The notes under the pieces: generated by a model
Seen by the model: only the letters and a program-made list of their open reading frames with translations
Told to the model about the DNA's origin: nothing
The model's database searches: none
Position numbers and translations under genes: made by a program
In this document: positions 18,018 through 26,627 of the stretch, piece by piece
How positions within the stretch are numbered: the first letter of the stretch is position 1
How the letters are laid out: each line of letters starts with the position of its first letter
Origin: Niabella yanshanensis
GTDB taxonomy: Bacteria; Bacteroidota; Bacteroidia; Chitinophagales; Chitinophagaceae
DNA length: 64,000 nucleotides
Direction: 5' to 3'
Assembly: GCF_034424215.1 (NCBI RefSeq)
Contig: NZ_CP139960.1
Span: forward strand, 5,456,001 to 5,520,000

Positions 18018-18506
18018 ATGACAAATAAACAAATGGTAGAACGGTTTTATGAGGCCTTTAGCAGAAGGGATTTTGAAACGATGAATAGCTGTTATGCTGA
18101 GGACATTGTATTTAGTGATCCGGTATTCGGTTTTTTGCGCGGAGACGAAGTGCGTGCAATGTGGAAAATGCTTTGTATGAACGCAAAGGACTTTATGTTA
18201 ACCTTTGACGAGATCACCGAAATAGACCATGAGTACCTGACCTGCAAATGGGTAGCTTCCTATACATTTTCTGGTACGGGTCGGAAGATTGTTAACAGGG
18301 CAAAAGGCTTCATGCGGATAAATGAAGGCCTGATTGTAGAGCATAGTGACGGCTTTCGCTTGAGCACCTGGCTGGCTCAGGCATTTGGGGTTACGGGGAA
18401 ATTATTCGGCTGGACTAATTTTATGAAACGTAAGGTACAGAACAGGGCCCGGAAGAATTTGGGAATTTTTATGGATGAGGAAGATAAACTAGTGGGGAAT
18501 AACTAG
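18018..18506 (+). CDS. NTF2-like (SnoaL-type) family protein
   Basis: A 162-residue protein whose first 110 residues fit an NTF2-like alpha+beta barrel (VERFYEAFSRRDFETMNSCYAEDIVFSDPVFG), the fold used by SnoaL-type cyclases and many small binding proteins. Catalytic or ligand residues cannot be assigned. The basic C-terminal part (FMKRKVQNRARKNLG) goes beyond the usual domain. It is transcribed away from the GH20 gene with 93 bp between the start codons. Function unknown. Confidence 0.75.
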   Translation: MTNKQMVERFYEAFSRRDFETMNSCYAEDIVFSDPVFGFLRGDEVRAMWKMLCMNAKDFMLTFDEITEIDHEYLTCKWVASYTFSGTGRKIVNRAKGFMRINEGLIVEHSDGFRLSTWLAQAFGVTGKLFGWTNFMKRKVQNRARKNLGIFMDEEDKLVGNN

Positions 18507-18912
18507 TGGTGCGTAGGAGGAAAATGTTTAATGTTTAAAAAGCTGTGCCTCCATTCCTCGGCGAGTTCTGCATGAAATAAAAGGCTAGCAGGGAGTAGCT
18601 GGTGGTAAGGAGGAGGAGACTGTTTAATATCCAGTGTTCGAGACTGGATGCTCTGCGCTTCTGTTTTTTGCGTGCTTGGCGTGAAATGAAGGCTAGCAGG
18701 GGCTGGCTGGTGGTTAGAAGGAAAGGGACGTTTAATAACCAGTGTTCAACAATGGATGCTCTGTGCTTCTGTCTCTTTGCGCGCTTGGCTTGAAATGAAA
18801 ACTAGCAGCGGCTGGCTGGGGGTTAGAAGAAGGAGACTGTTTAATATCCCATATTCAAGAATGAATGCTCTGCGCCTCCGTTCCTCTGCGGGCTCTGCGT
18901 GAAATAAAAGGC
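18501..18912. repeat. Tandem repeat array, about 109 bp per unit, roughly four copies
   Basis: Between the NTF2-like gene and the methyltransferase the sequence repeats itself. The anchors GCTAGCAG or variants occur near 18501, 18583, 18691, 18800 and 18909, giving a period of 108-109 bp and a first, shorter unit of about 82 bp. Each unit contains a purine-rich GGAGACTGTTTAATA tract, a CCAGTGTTC-type stretch that in the second unit forms a hairpin (TCCAGT/ACTGGA), then CTCTGCG-type text and TGAAATAAAA. The CTCTGCG..GCGTGAAA text resembles widespread bacterial intergenic repeats. Units differ by point changes and small indels, so the array is not recent. No convincing coding frame runs through it. 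Confidence 0.8.
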
Positions 18913-18919
18913 TGTCTGC

Positions 18920-19624
18920 TTATTTAATTCCTCCAAATGCAGCGAAACAAAGATTTTTGTGCAGTATTTCTGTTGTACTGAAGCCTACTTCTTTCATCAG
19001 GTTTAGCTGATAGGTTACCGAACGGGGGGAATCTTCTTTAGCAATATAATCCAATACTTTCTGGCGATACTCTTTTCCGCCCAGGCTTTCCAGGTAATTG
19101 CCATATTCGTTCCAGATATAATCATCCAACCGTTGATCATCCTGGGTAACCAGGTCGCTGATCATCAGGCAACCGCCTGGTTTCAATAAACTATACAACT
19201 TGCTAAAAGTAGTTTGCCAGTCTTCATCATCCCGCAAGTGATGTAATACGGCACCTGCTAAAATGATATCAAAGCCATTTTGAGGCAAGGAAAGTTCACG
19301 GATATCTCCATGGTGAGTTTGTACACCTCCGGTAGTTTGTACGGATACTCTTTCGAAAGCTTTGTTAAGCATAGGCTGGCTTAGGTCAGCCAATGTACAA
19401 TGCAGTCCGGGCAGTTTCGAAAGCATTTTCAATGAATAGTTGCCGGCGCCACAGCCAATATCCAGTAAATGTGTTGCTGTCGGCACAATGTTTTTAGCTG
19501 CTTCAGTAATCAACTCCAGTGAAACAGTAGCGTCAATAGTGGACTGCTGACCGGTTTCAAGGTTTGCAAATCTTTCTACGTCGTTATCAAAGCGCTCGCG
19601 TATTTCAGCTACAGTTGATTTCAT
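18920..19624 (-). CDS. Class I SAM-dependent methyltransferase
   Basis: A 234-residue Rossmann-fold methyltransferase. The SAM-binding motif I is LLDIGCGAGNYSLKML at about residues 54-69, an acidic end of strand 2 follows (CTLADLS), and motif post-I/II is FDIILAGAVLHHL at about 120-132. The substrate is unknown; the small-molecule methyltransferase type 11/25 pattern with LKPGGCLMISDL suggests a metabolite rather than nucleic acid. It appears monocistronic, 77 bp downstream of the FMN reductase gene on the same strand. Confidence 0.85.
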   Translation of the reverse strand: MKSTVAEIRERFDNDVERFANLETGQQSTIDATVSLELITEAAKNIVPTATHLLDIGCGAGNYSLKMLSKLPGLHCTLADLSQPMLNKAFERVSVQTTGGVQTHHGDIRELSLPQNGFDIILAGAVLHHLRDDEDWQTTFSKLYSLLKPGGCLMISDLVTQDDQRLDDYIWNEYGNYLESLGGKEYRQKVLDYIAKEDSPRSVTYQLNLMKEVGFSTTEILHKNLCFAAFGGIK

Positions 19625-19701
19625 AAATAGATGCTTTCAAAAAAAAATAATGGGGAGACCTGGATCCTTGAACTAACGGACCCCCGGTGTCCGGGTAATA
19701 A

Positions 19702-20247
19702 TTATTTAGAGGCGATCTTTTCAGCCAGCCAAAGGTATTCGGATGCGAAATTATGGATGCTTTTTTCGAAAGCAAGATCAATCAGATCGCCATTTTCATC
19801 AATTTTTTTATCGATAGTGGGGATCACCAGTAATTGAGGACAAACCACGGTAAACAGTCCAGCGCCCAATAAGATCAATTGCTGGGCTGCCCGCATACCT
19901 CCGAATCCGCCATTGGAAGCCGTAACAACGCCTAATGTTTTGTGCAGTTGTTTTGGAAAATGATCTACCATGTTTTTTAATGAAGGAGAGTAGCTGCCAT
20001 TATATTCCGGGGTAACGAAAATAAAAGCGTCTGCTTTAAATATACGCTCGAACAACGGCTTCCACTGGTCAGGCGTATTGTCAATAGAATTGAATACTTT
20101 TTCCACCCAGGGCAACTGGTGTTCGCGGCAATCAATGATGCCTACATTATGTTGGGTATTTTTTTGAAACCATTTTTGCACCGCATATGCTGCTCTTACG
20201 GTTAAGCTCTGTTGGCGGGGACTGCCGGATATTATTTCAATGTTCAT
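19702..20247 (-). CDS. NAD(P)H-dependent FMN reductase family flavoprotein
   Basis: A 181-residue flavodoxin-fold oxidoreductase. The N-terminus MNIEIISGSPRQQSLT is the FMN phosphate loop of this family, and VTPEYNGSYSPSLKNMVDHF at about 82-101 is its second hallmark, with GGFGGMRAA after it. Such enzymes reduce free flavin, quinones or azo compounds with NAD(P)H. The frame is open to 20391, but the conserved N-terminus begins at 20247, so this ATG is used. No neighbour indicates a specific substrate. Confidence 0.88.
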   Translation of the reverse strand: MNIEIISGSPRQQSLTVRAAYAVQKWFQKNTQHNVGIIDCREHQLPWVEKVFNSIDNTPDQWKPLFERIFKADAFIFVTPEYNGSYSPSLKNMVDHFPKQLHKTLGVVTASNGGFGGMRAAQQLILLGAGLFTVVCPQLLVIPTIDKKIDENGDLIDLAFEKSIHNFASEYLWLAEKIASK

Positions 20248-20436
20248 CAAATCAAAATTTAAAAATAACAACGAAGTAAAGCAATTGTTGGCATACCTGA
20301 GCGGGTAGGCGGGAACGACTTTTTTTTTGATGCACGATCTGGTAGAAAAGATAGCCGGATAATTTAAAAAGTTATTGAAAGCAGATACCATTATTTTAGG
20401 GTCATAAATGCTATTTTCGATATTAAAATTTGCGGT

Positions 20437-21465
20437 ATGATGAATCGTAAGCGTTTTTTGCAGTTAGGAGCATTGGCAGGGGCTGTAACATCTATGGGGG
20501 GAAGAGGAGCGTATGCACGGCAGTTAACGAAGGTAAACGGACCTGTGGTAGTCTCTACCTGGGATGCGGGCCTGAGAGCCAATAAAGGAGCCTGGGAGGT
20601 ATTAGGCAAAGGTGGAACTGCCCTTGACGCGGTTGAAAAAGGCGTTATGGTTACCGAAAACGAAATTAATTGTTGTGTGGGCCTGGGAGCTAATCCCGAT
20701 AGAGATGGATTTGTAACGCTGGATGCCTGCATAATGGATCATCGTTTTAATTGTGGCAGCGTAGCGTTCCTGGAAAGAATTAAGCATCCCGTTTCGGTAG
20801 CCAGGCGGGTAATGGAGAAAACGCCGCATGTAATGCTGGTAGGAAGCGGCGCTCAGCAATTTGCTTTAGCTGAAGGTTTCTCCCTTGAATCGGCGGAGTT
20901 ATCGCCCGATGCCAAAAAAGCTTACCAGGATTGGCTGAAGAATGAAAAGTATGAGCCACAGATTAACCGGGAAAACAAAGAAAATCAAGGGCATGGCCCG
21001 TTTGCTCCGTCGCAGATTAACGGCGGGTGGAATCACGACACGATTGGAATGGTGGCACTGGATACAAATGGAAATCTCGGCGGCAGCTGTACTACCAGCG
21101 GGATGGGCTTTAAGATGCGTGGCCGCCTGGGCGATTCACCGATTATCGGCGCAGGACTATATGTGGATGGCGACGTGGGCGCCTGTACCGCAACGGGCCA
21201 GGGCGAGGATGTAATACGGGTAGCGGGTTCACATAGCGTAGTAGAAATGATGCGCCAGGGATATGGTCCGGAGGTGGCATGCAGGAAGGTAATTGAACGG
21301 ATCGTTAAAATAAAAGGGCCTGATGTAAACAAGATACAGGTGGCATTTCTGGCTATCAACAAGCACGGCGTGGTAGGCTCTTTTGCCATACACAAAGGGT
21401 TTAGCTATGCATTGAAAACAAATACAGCGGAGAAATTAGTGGAGGCGAATAGCTGGTTTAAGTGA
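20437..21465 (+). CDS. N4-(beta-N-acetylglucosaminyl)-L-asparaginase (glycosylasparaginase)
   Basis: Ntn-hydrolase that cleaves the GlcNAc-asparagine bond left after N-glycan removal. The 342-residue precursor carries the autoproteolysis site: the nucleophile T202 in WNHDTIGMVALD becomes the first residue of the beta chain, and GSCTTSGMGFKMRGRLGD follows, lining the substrate pocket. The N-terminus (MNRKRFLQLGALAGAV) is a signal peptide of Tat-like type with an RK rather than RR pair, so export is likely. Nearby GH20 and NagB genes point to a common role in glycoprotein or chitobiose salvage, although the strands differ. Confidence 0.92.
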   Translation: MMNRKRFLQLGALAGAVTSMGGRGAYARQLTKVNGPVVVSTWDAGLRANKGAWEVLGKGGTALDAVEKGVMVTENEINCCVGLGANPDRDGFVTLDACIMDHRFNCGSVAFLERIKHPVSVARRVMEKTPHVMLVGSGAQQFALAEGFSLESAELSPDAKKAYQDWLKNEKYEPQINRENKENQGHGPFAPSQINGGWNHDTIGMVALDTNGNLGGSCTTSGMGFKMRGRLGDSPIIGAGLYVDGDVGACTATGQGEDVIRVAGSHSVVEMMRQGYGPEVACRKVIERIVKIKGPDVNKIQVAFLAINKHGVVGSFAIHKGFSYALKTNTAEKLVEANSWFK

Positions 21466-21553
21466 ACGGGTAAGCGTGGGAATAGAAAATAGTGAATATT
21501 GAATAGTGAGTTGTAAATAGGCGTTACAAATATCTTGGGATTAATATTGATAA

Positions 21554-22303
21554 ATGGCATATATGGGGCAGGAGTATACTTTAGAAATTGCAACATCAGA
21601 TTTTGAATCTACCAAAAATGCCGTGGCTGGGGGAGCGGACCGTATAGAGCTCTGTGCCAACCTGGGAGAAGGAGGTACCACCCAATCTTACGGGGTAATT
21701 AAAAAATGCAGGGAAAGTTTTGATGTGAAAATCTACCCGATTATCCGGGTGCGGGGCGGTGATTTTTTTTATACGGAAGAAGAGTTTGAATGTATGCTGT
21801 ATGATGCGATGCAATGCAAAGCGCTTGGATGTGATGGTATCGTGATCGGTTTTTTAAACAGGGATGCATCCATTGATATAAAGCGAACAGCGCGATTAGT
21901 GGAAGCGGTTTATCCGCTTGGTGTTACTTTTCACCGGGCCTTCGATCGCTGTATAGCACCGTTTGAAGCCTTAGAGCAATTGGTAGATATTGGGTGTGAG
22001 CGCGTGTTAACCAGTGGTCAGCAGCTCACGGCTCCTCAGGGAGCCGCATTGATAGCCGAATTGAACATGGTGGCTAATGGGCGTATCGGCATCATGCCCG
22101 GAAGCGGAGTACGTGCGAATAATCTATTGGTGCTGGCTGCACAAACCCGATGTTATGAATTTCACACTTCACTGAGGGAGTTAAAGAAAAGCGATATGTC
22201 TTTTTTTCCTCTTGCTTTTGAAAGCAGTGTAGAAAATGATCATTACAGCATTAATGAAGCAGCAGTAAAGGAAATGAAAAGTGTTTTGAGCAAGCTTTCA
22301 TAA
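21554..22303 (+). CDS. cutC: CutC family protein
   Basis: A 249-residue TIM-barrel protein of the CutC family, historically called copper homeostasis protein but of uncertain biochemical role. Landmarks are GGADRIELCANLGEGG at about residues 24-39, IIRVRGGDFFYT at about 62-73, VTFHRAFDR at about 122-130, and RVLTSGQ at about 149-155. It lies 88 bp after the glycosylasparaginase gene on the same strand and may be cotranscribed. A second ATG three codons in is equally possible as start. Confidence 0.9.
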   Translation: MAYMGQEYTLEIATSDFESTKNAVAGGADRIELCANLGEGGTTQSYGVIKKCRESFDVKIYPIIRVRGGDFFYTEEEFECMLYDAMQCKALGCDGIVIGFLNRDASIDIKRTARLVEAVYPLGVTFHRAFDRCIAPFEALEQLVDIGCERVLTSGQQLTAPQGAALIAELNMVANGRIGIMPGSGVRANNLLVLAAQTRCYEFHTSLRELKKSDMSFFPLAFESSVENDHYSINEAAVKEMKSVLSKLS

Positions 22304-22324
22304 AATAGCGACGGGGTTGCCGGG

Positions 22325-22512
22325 TTATTTTACACCGAACTTTTCCCCGTAGTAGGACATACCATTTTTTGAAATACCGTATATCATTACCCTAAACCTT
22401 CCGGTTAAATCAGACGTGGAGCATTCTATGGAGTGAGTTTGCCCATTTTGAAGTGATACGGACGGTTACCTTTGTGCCGTGAACAATCGGGGATATAGAA
22501 CTCCCTCTGGGT
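22325..22512 (-). pseudogene. 3' remnant of an extracellular beta-domain gene
   Basis: The spacer between cutC and the histidine kinase shows decayed coding sequence on the minus strand. One frame reads IVHGTKVTVRITS and, after a shift at an A-run near 22450-22460, the next reads QTHSIECSTSDLTGRFRV and then YGISKNGMSYYGEKFGVK before a stop at 22325. This resembles the last strands of a secreted beta-sandwich domain, but no family can be named. It begins right after the kinase stop codon, as if the 3' end of a deleted gene was left behind. The reading is tentative. Confidence 0.3.
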
Positions 22513-22514
22513 GC

Positions 22515-23288
22515 TTATAAGATAATGTTAATCTGCGTGCCCTCTTTCAGCTTACTGGTTAGTGTAAATTGGGCTCCGATGGTTTTTGCGCGGCTTTCCA
22601 TATTAATTAACCCTACGCCGGCTTTTTCGTTACTGCTGGTATCAAATCCCTGCCCGGTATCTTTAATGCTGATTTTTAGTTGGTCTTCTTCTTTTTGGAT
22701 GCTGATGTGAATTTCACTTTCAGGTGCATGCTTGGTTGCATTGTTGACCGCTTCCTGTACAATTCTGAATAAGATGATCTCCTTTCGGGGGTCTAGTTCC
22801 AGGGATTCATCACTGGTGTGAAGTGTGGCGCTGCCAATACCGAGTTTATTGATTTTAGACAGCTCTAATCTCAAGGAAGCGATAAAGCCAACCTGCGTTA
22901 TTTTATCTCCCAAAAGTGTTTGCGATATATGGCGGATGTCCTGCAGGCTATTGGAAATGATTTCCCGGCAGGTTTGCAGTTTTACATTTTGATCCTGGCC
23001 AGCTTCCTGCATCAAGAGGTTAAGGTATATGGAAGCTGCGGATAATTGTTGTCCAACGTTATCATGCAATTCCCGGCTAATGTCGTCAAAGGCCTTTTCC
23101 TGTATTTCTATGGTACTGGTTAAAAGATCTTCGTTGAATTTTGTCTGGAGCAGCTGTTTTTCCCTCGAATTTTGTTGTTGTTTTTTATAATAGGCGACCA
23201 CAAAAAAGATGATGAATCCCGCCAGCAATCCGAAAAGAAGAATTCCTGTGATAATAAATACATATATTTCAGATACATTATTGTTCAT
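22515..23288 (-). CDS. NarL-type (HisKA_3) histidine kinase, module B
   Basis: A 257-residue kinase with a single N-terminal transmembrane segment (about 8-32), a coiled linker, the HisKA_3 dimerisation box with H75 in SRELHDNVGQQLS, and an HATPase_c domain with NNATKHA, DTGQGFDT and GVGLINMESRA. It has no sensor domain of its own. Its start overlaps the stop of the upstream membrane-protein gene by 11 bp, so the two are probably translated together and may form a split receptor. It is closely related in layout to the kinase at 25180-25962, sharing E-K-x-LL, FN-x2-LL-x-S-x-IE-x-QE and ELHDNVGQ. A longer frame to 23321 exists but is not preferred. Confidence 0.88.
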   Translation of the reverse strand: MNNNVSEIYVFIITGILLFGLLAGFIIFFVVAYYKKQQQNSREKQLLQTKFNEDLLTSTIEIQEKAFDDISRELHDNVGQQLSAASIYLNLLMQEAGQDQNVKLQTCREIISNSLQDIRHISQTLLGDKITQVGFIASLRLELSKINKLGIGSATLHTSDESLELDPRKEIILFRIVQEAVNNATKHAPESEIHISIQKEEDQLKISIKDTGQGFDTSSNEKAGVGLINMESRAKTIGAQFTLTSKLKEGTQINIIL

Positions 23289-23916
23289 TTGGTCTGCGCC
23301 TGCTGTCCAAATATATAACAATCCCTGTAGTGAGGTAGTATTGCATATTAAGAATATAGGTTATGTCAGACAAATTCAGTGTGCTGTTGTTAGTTCTCAA
23401 AAGAAAATTATAGAAGCTCCAGCAGAAGAAATTAAAAGTGTATAGTATTAATGTGGATGTGTTATACCAAAATAAGCCTTGCCGGAGCAATTGCTTTTCT
23501 TCTGTATTTTGCAGCATGTTTTTGAATAAAAGCAACGAGCAGAGAACATATATAATATTAGATGGCAGCATCGCATTGGTTGGTACCGTCCAAACGCTCT
23601 GCATCAGACCTGTGTTGATCATGGAAAATATAATAAACGCAACCCAGGACCAACAAATTATAATTCTTGATTTTTTTAAATAATGGAAATAAAAAAGGGT
23701 GATAAAAAAGTACTGTAGCGGCTGGTAAATATGATAGGGCGGGCAGCTGTTTCTATACTCTTTAATAAAAATACGAGTTATTGATTCGCTAATAAAAGTA
23801 ACCAGAATAAAAATGGTCAGGACTCTGTAAGGATTACTTAACTTTTTAAAGTTATAAAACCCCATCATCCATGTGATTAGTAAAACGATGAGATATACTA
23901 GGAAGCGCGTGCTCAT
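23278..23916 (-). CDS. Multi-pass membrane protein, module B
   Basis: A 212-residue protein made almost only of hydrophobic helices, about six or seven, with short polar loops and no recognised domain. The third segment begins PYHIYQPLQYFFITLF, and the sixth contains GLFWYNTSTLILYTF. The layout parallels the 226-residue protein at 25932-26612, which has NYWVYKLNATASFLVILT and SIFWCVVGIFTYYAG at matching places. It overlaps the following kinase gene by 11 bp and follows the Cys-tail gene by 18 bp. I infer that it is the signal-receiving part of a split sensor. Function unknown. Confidence 0.7.
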   Translation of the reverse strand: MSTRFLVYLIVLLITWMMGFYNFKKLSNPYRVLTIFILVTFISESITRIFIKEYRNSCPPYHIYQPLQYFFITLFYFHYLKKSRIIICWSWVAFIIFSMINTGLMQSVWTVPTNAMLPSNIIYVLCSLLLFKNMLQNTEEKQLLRQGLFWYNTSTLILYTFNFFCWSFYNFLLRTNNSTLNLSDITYILNMQYYLTTGIVIYLDSRRRPNEQ

Positions 23917-23934
23917 ATTTACTCAACTGTATTA

Positions 23935-24501
23935 TTATGGTTGAGGCGTTGGCTCCGGTTCTCCGCAACGATCGGGGCATGCGTCAGTATGATCGTAAAA
24001 ATCGCCTTCATCTTCCACTTCATCATCAGTGAGTTTTAGTGTTTTCTGTACTGTAGTACCCTTCTGTCCACTTTTCCCGGGCACCGTACCCCGAATGATA
24101 AGGGTTAAAGCCTGGTTTTTATTTTTACTATAAGGTTCAGCTTTGCCAAAATAAACGCTGTACCCGACTATATTAGATAATTTATCGATCTTTCTTATAG
24201 ATTCATCCATGCCTCTTAAGGCCTGCCTCGAAATCCAGAAGCCACGTAAAGTAGTTTTACCATCAGCGGTTACCAGTTTATAAGCATCACCCAATGAATC
24301 CTGAGCTGCCAGGTAGTTGGATATGTATGCGTCTGCAACTTCTTTTGTAATAGGCCCGGCTTTAGTGGGGATAGGATTGGCCGTTCCGTCATTATCTCTT
24401 TTTATAACCCGGTCGTAAACATAGAAGGATAAAAAGCCTAATAATATTAAAAATAAATAGAAAGGAATACGCTTTACAGATATCGTTTCGTTTTGGGCCA
24501 T
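23935..24501 (-). CDS. Membrane-anchored small protein with C-terminal CPxxC tail, module B
   Basis: A 188-residue protein. One N-terminal transmembrane segment (about residues 13-30) anchors it; residues 52-140 form an alpha/beta domain with LRGFWISRQALRGM (85-98) and SVYFGK..QALTLIIRGTV (115-140); an acidic stretch (159-170) leads to the tail DACPDRCGEPEP with C175 and C179. Residues 88-138 resemble the smaller protein at 26628-26897 (FYFTREKIESL, then KVRFS and NVIEICARA), so the two are probably paralogues. The frame is open to 24588, but the ATG at 24501 avoids overlap with the response regulator gene. Function unknown; the Cys pair could bind metal or take part in redox chemistry. Confidence 0.65.
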   Translation of the reverse strand: MAQNETISVKRIPFYLFLILLGFLSFYVYDRVIKRDNDGTANPIPTKAGPITKEVADAYISNYLAAQDSLGDAYKLVTADGKTTLRGFWISRQALRGMDESIRKIDKLSNIVGYSVYFGKAEPYSKNKNQALTLIIRGTVPGKSGQKGTTVQKTLKLTDDEVEDEGDFYDHTDACPDRCGEPEPTPQP

Positions 24502-24548
24502 GTGGTAGTGTTTAAATTGCGGTAAATGTATATATTTATAAGTTATAA

Positions 24549-25190
24549 TTATAGTTTTACCAATTCTTTTCTTATTGCTTCCAGGCAAAGTCCCACACGG
24601 CTCTGTACGTTAAATTTTTTAAATAATGCCTCCCTGTAACCATCAATGGTGCGTTCACTGAGGTTCATCTCTGATGCGATTTGCTTGTAAGTAAGTTCGC
24701 TACAGGCATATTGTAGAAAAATAGCTTCTTTGGGACTTAAGAGCGGCCCTTCTCTTTCATCGGCTTTCATCAATATTCTGCGAAAATTGATATTACCTGC
24801 ATCGGCATTGTAATAGCCCTTTTTATTAATCTCATCCAATGCTTTTTCAAGCTCGTTGGGGTGCGTGTCTTTTAAAAGATAGCCGCAACAGCCTGCCCTG
24901 AACATCGATATGATAGCATCATCGTCGGCATTCATTGATAATGCCACTGGTTTGATTTGGGGATAGCTATCCGTAAGCCATTTAACTGTTTCAATGCCAT
25001 TCATAACAGGCATATTCACATCTATGAGCATGATTTCCGGTAACTCTTTTTTGTGTTTTATTTTTTCCTGGAGGTCTTTACCATTACTTGCTTCCAGTAT
25101 TACTTCATATACGTTGAAGCTCTCCAGCATCAGGCTTAACGATTTTAAGAAAAGCTGATGGTCATCTACAAGACCTATTTTAGTTTTCAT
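24549..25190 (-). CDS. LuxR/NarL-family response regulator
   Basis: A 213-residue regulator with a receiver domain (acidic pocket D9-D10, phospho-acceptor D57 in IMLIDVNMPVMNG, and Lys in the KDTHPNE region) and a C-terminal GerE/LuxR helix-turn-helix (LTYKQIASEMNLSERTIDGYREALFKKF). It is the only response regulator in the seven-gene cluster and lies between the two modules. Its start overlaps the end of the module A kinase gene by 11 bp. It is therefore the likely phosphorylation target of one or both kinases. Its own operon may be among its targets. Confidence 0.92.
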   Translation of the reverse strand: MKTKIGLVDDHQLFLKSLSLMLESFNVYEVILEASNGKDLQEKIKHKKELPEIMLIDVNMPVMNGIETVKWLTDSYPQIKPVALSMNADDDAIISMFRAGCCGYLLKDTHPNELEKALDEINKKGYYNADAGNINFRRILMKADEREGPLLSPKEAIFLQYACSELTYKQIASEMNLSERTIDGYREALFKKFNVQSRVGLCLEAIRKELVKL

Positions 25191-25962
25191 CGGTTTCTAA
25201 AGTTTGGGGTATAACAATAACGATACTGGTGCCTTTAATGGAGGATTCGTGATGGATGGTACCTCCTAAAAGTTTGGTACGGTATTGCATGTTTTTTAAA
25301 CCCATTCCTTTGTTTTCTTTGTTTTGGAATCCGGTTCCGTTATCCGCCACTGTAATTTCAGCATCAGTACCTTTTCTGTAAAAATAAATATCTATCACTT
25401 TACAATTGCTATGTTTTAAGGCATTTTGTACAGCCTCCTGTATAATTCGAAAAAGAATGATCTGTTTGGAAGAGGGGAGAACGGGCTCAGCATGTATATG
25501 AAGGTTAGCGCTTATGGCATTTCCTGCATTTACCCTTAATACTTCAGCTTTCAGGTTGTCCAACAGGTTAAATTGAGATAGCCAGTCTTTATCAAGAGAT
25601 TTAGACAAAGACCTCAATTCCGTAATAGCTTTTCCTATAGTGGCGTTTGCAGTCAGCAAAGTGTCTGGCGGCGTTTGGAGGCTTCGTTCTGCCAATCCGA
25701 TCAGCATACGGGAAGTACTTAAAAGCTGACCTACATTATCATGCAGTTCTTTGCCGATCTGGGAGAATGTTTGTTCCTGCACCTCTATCTGGGAACGTAA
25801 CAATTGGCTGTTAAAATCTTCTTCAAGCAACCGCTTTTCTTTGAGGTGTTTATAATCTCTGCGTTTGTAAGCCATTAATAGAACAACTATAAATAAAGTA
25901 ATTAAAAGAAAAAAGACTGAAGCACCCAGTATTACGACAATATCGTTCGATAATTTTTGCAT
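25180..25962 (-). CDS. NarL-type (HisKA_3) histidine kinase, module A
   Basis: A 260-residue kinase with one transmembrane segment (about 8-31), a linker, the HisKA_3 box with H74 in GKELHDNVGQLLS, and an HATPase_c domain with QNALKHS, DNGTGFQN and GMGLKNMQYRT. It lacks a sensor domain. Its 5' end overlaps the 3' end of the membrane-protein gene by 31 bp and its 3' end overlaps the response regulator gene by 11 bp, so the three are translationally linked. It pairs naturally with the response regulator and is a paralogue of the kinase at 22515-23288. Confidence 0.9.
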   Translation of the reverse strand: MQKLSNDIVVILGASVFFLLITLFIVVLLMAYKRRDYKHLKEKRLLEEDFNSQLLRSQIEVQEQTFSQIGKELHDNVGQLLSTSRMLIGLAERSLQTPPDTLLTANATIGKAITELRSLSKSLDKDWLSQFNLLDNLKAEVLRVNAGNAISANLHIHAEPVLPSSKQIILFRIIQEAVQNALKHSNCKVIDIYFYRKGTDAEITVADNGTGFQNKENKGMGLKNMQYRTKLLGGTIHHESSIKGTSIVIVIPQTLETDEN

Positions 25963-26612
25963 AAGATGCCATAGCTGATATACAGGCTACAAATAAATAA
26001 AAGAATATTGTGAAATCGCCATAAAGCACCCAGCGTGCTGCTGCTGGTGTCTATTACATATTTATAGGATATAAATATAAAGAATGCTCCGGCATAATAT
26101 GTGAAAATACCTACTACACACCAAAAAATACTTGTTTCGGGAATACTGACCTCCTCATGGGTATTGATGAGCTTGGAATAGAAAAAGTACAGACTAAGAG
26201 CAACAATAACAATGCTTTCAAAGGCTGAGCTCCCCGAGCTGAATTGTGAGATACCGTCACCATTTACAATCAATAATATGGAAACAGCAGCATATGAAAT
26301 TAATGCGGCGTACATTACCTGAGGGCTGCAATGCAACAGATATTTTAAAAAGAGCGTCAGAATAACAAGAAAAGATGCGGTGGCATTAAGCTTATATACC
26401 CAATAATTATTTTGCAGAAGAATAAATTTTGTGGGAACTGCCAGGCGCTCGATAATGGAAGCTGTACAATTACAGATTAATTGAATCAGGCAGAAGATCA
26501 GAATTAGAAGGACCTCTTTAGAAAGCATTTTCTTACTTCTTAAAAGAAATGCAACTGCTATAGCAGGACCAACAGTATCCAATATGTTTAATATTTGAGA
26601 AAGGGTTTTCAC
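25932..26612 (-). CDS. Multi-pass membrane protein, module A
   Basis: A 226-residue integral membrane protein with about seven hydrophobic helices and short loops. No known domain is recognised. The arrangement of aromatic residues in the third helix (NYWVYKLNATASFL) and the sixth (SIFWCVVGIFTYYAGAFF) parallels the 212-residue protein of module B. It follows the small Cys-tail gene by 15 bp and overlaps the kinase gene by 31 bp. I infer that it supplies the sensory membrane part for the kinase, which has only one helix of its own. Confidence 0.7.
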   Translation of the reverse strand: MKTLSQILNILDTVGPAIAVAFLLRSKKMLSKEVLLILIFCLIQLICNCTASIIERLAVPTKFILLQNNYWVYKLNATASFLVILTLFLKYLLHCSPQVMYAALISYAAVSILLIVNGDGISQFSSGSSAFESIVIVALSLYFFYSKLINTHEEVSIPETSIFWCVVGIFTYYAGAFFIFISYKYVIDTSSSTLGALWRFHNILLFICSLYISYGILCKNYRTILS

Positions 26613-26627
26613 ACTGATTGTCTCAGA

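Noticed and set aside
18602-18793. 63-codon frame within the tandem array
   Set aside because: Repeat sequence alone; codon pattern changes from unit to unit and no family similarity is seen.
19676-19700. CGGAC/GTCCG hairpin between methyltransferase and FMN reductase genes
   Set aside because: Only five pairs and no following T-run on the minus strand; not supported as a terminator.
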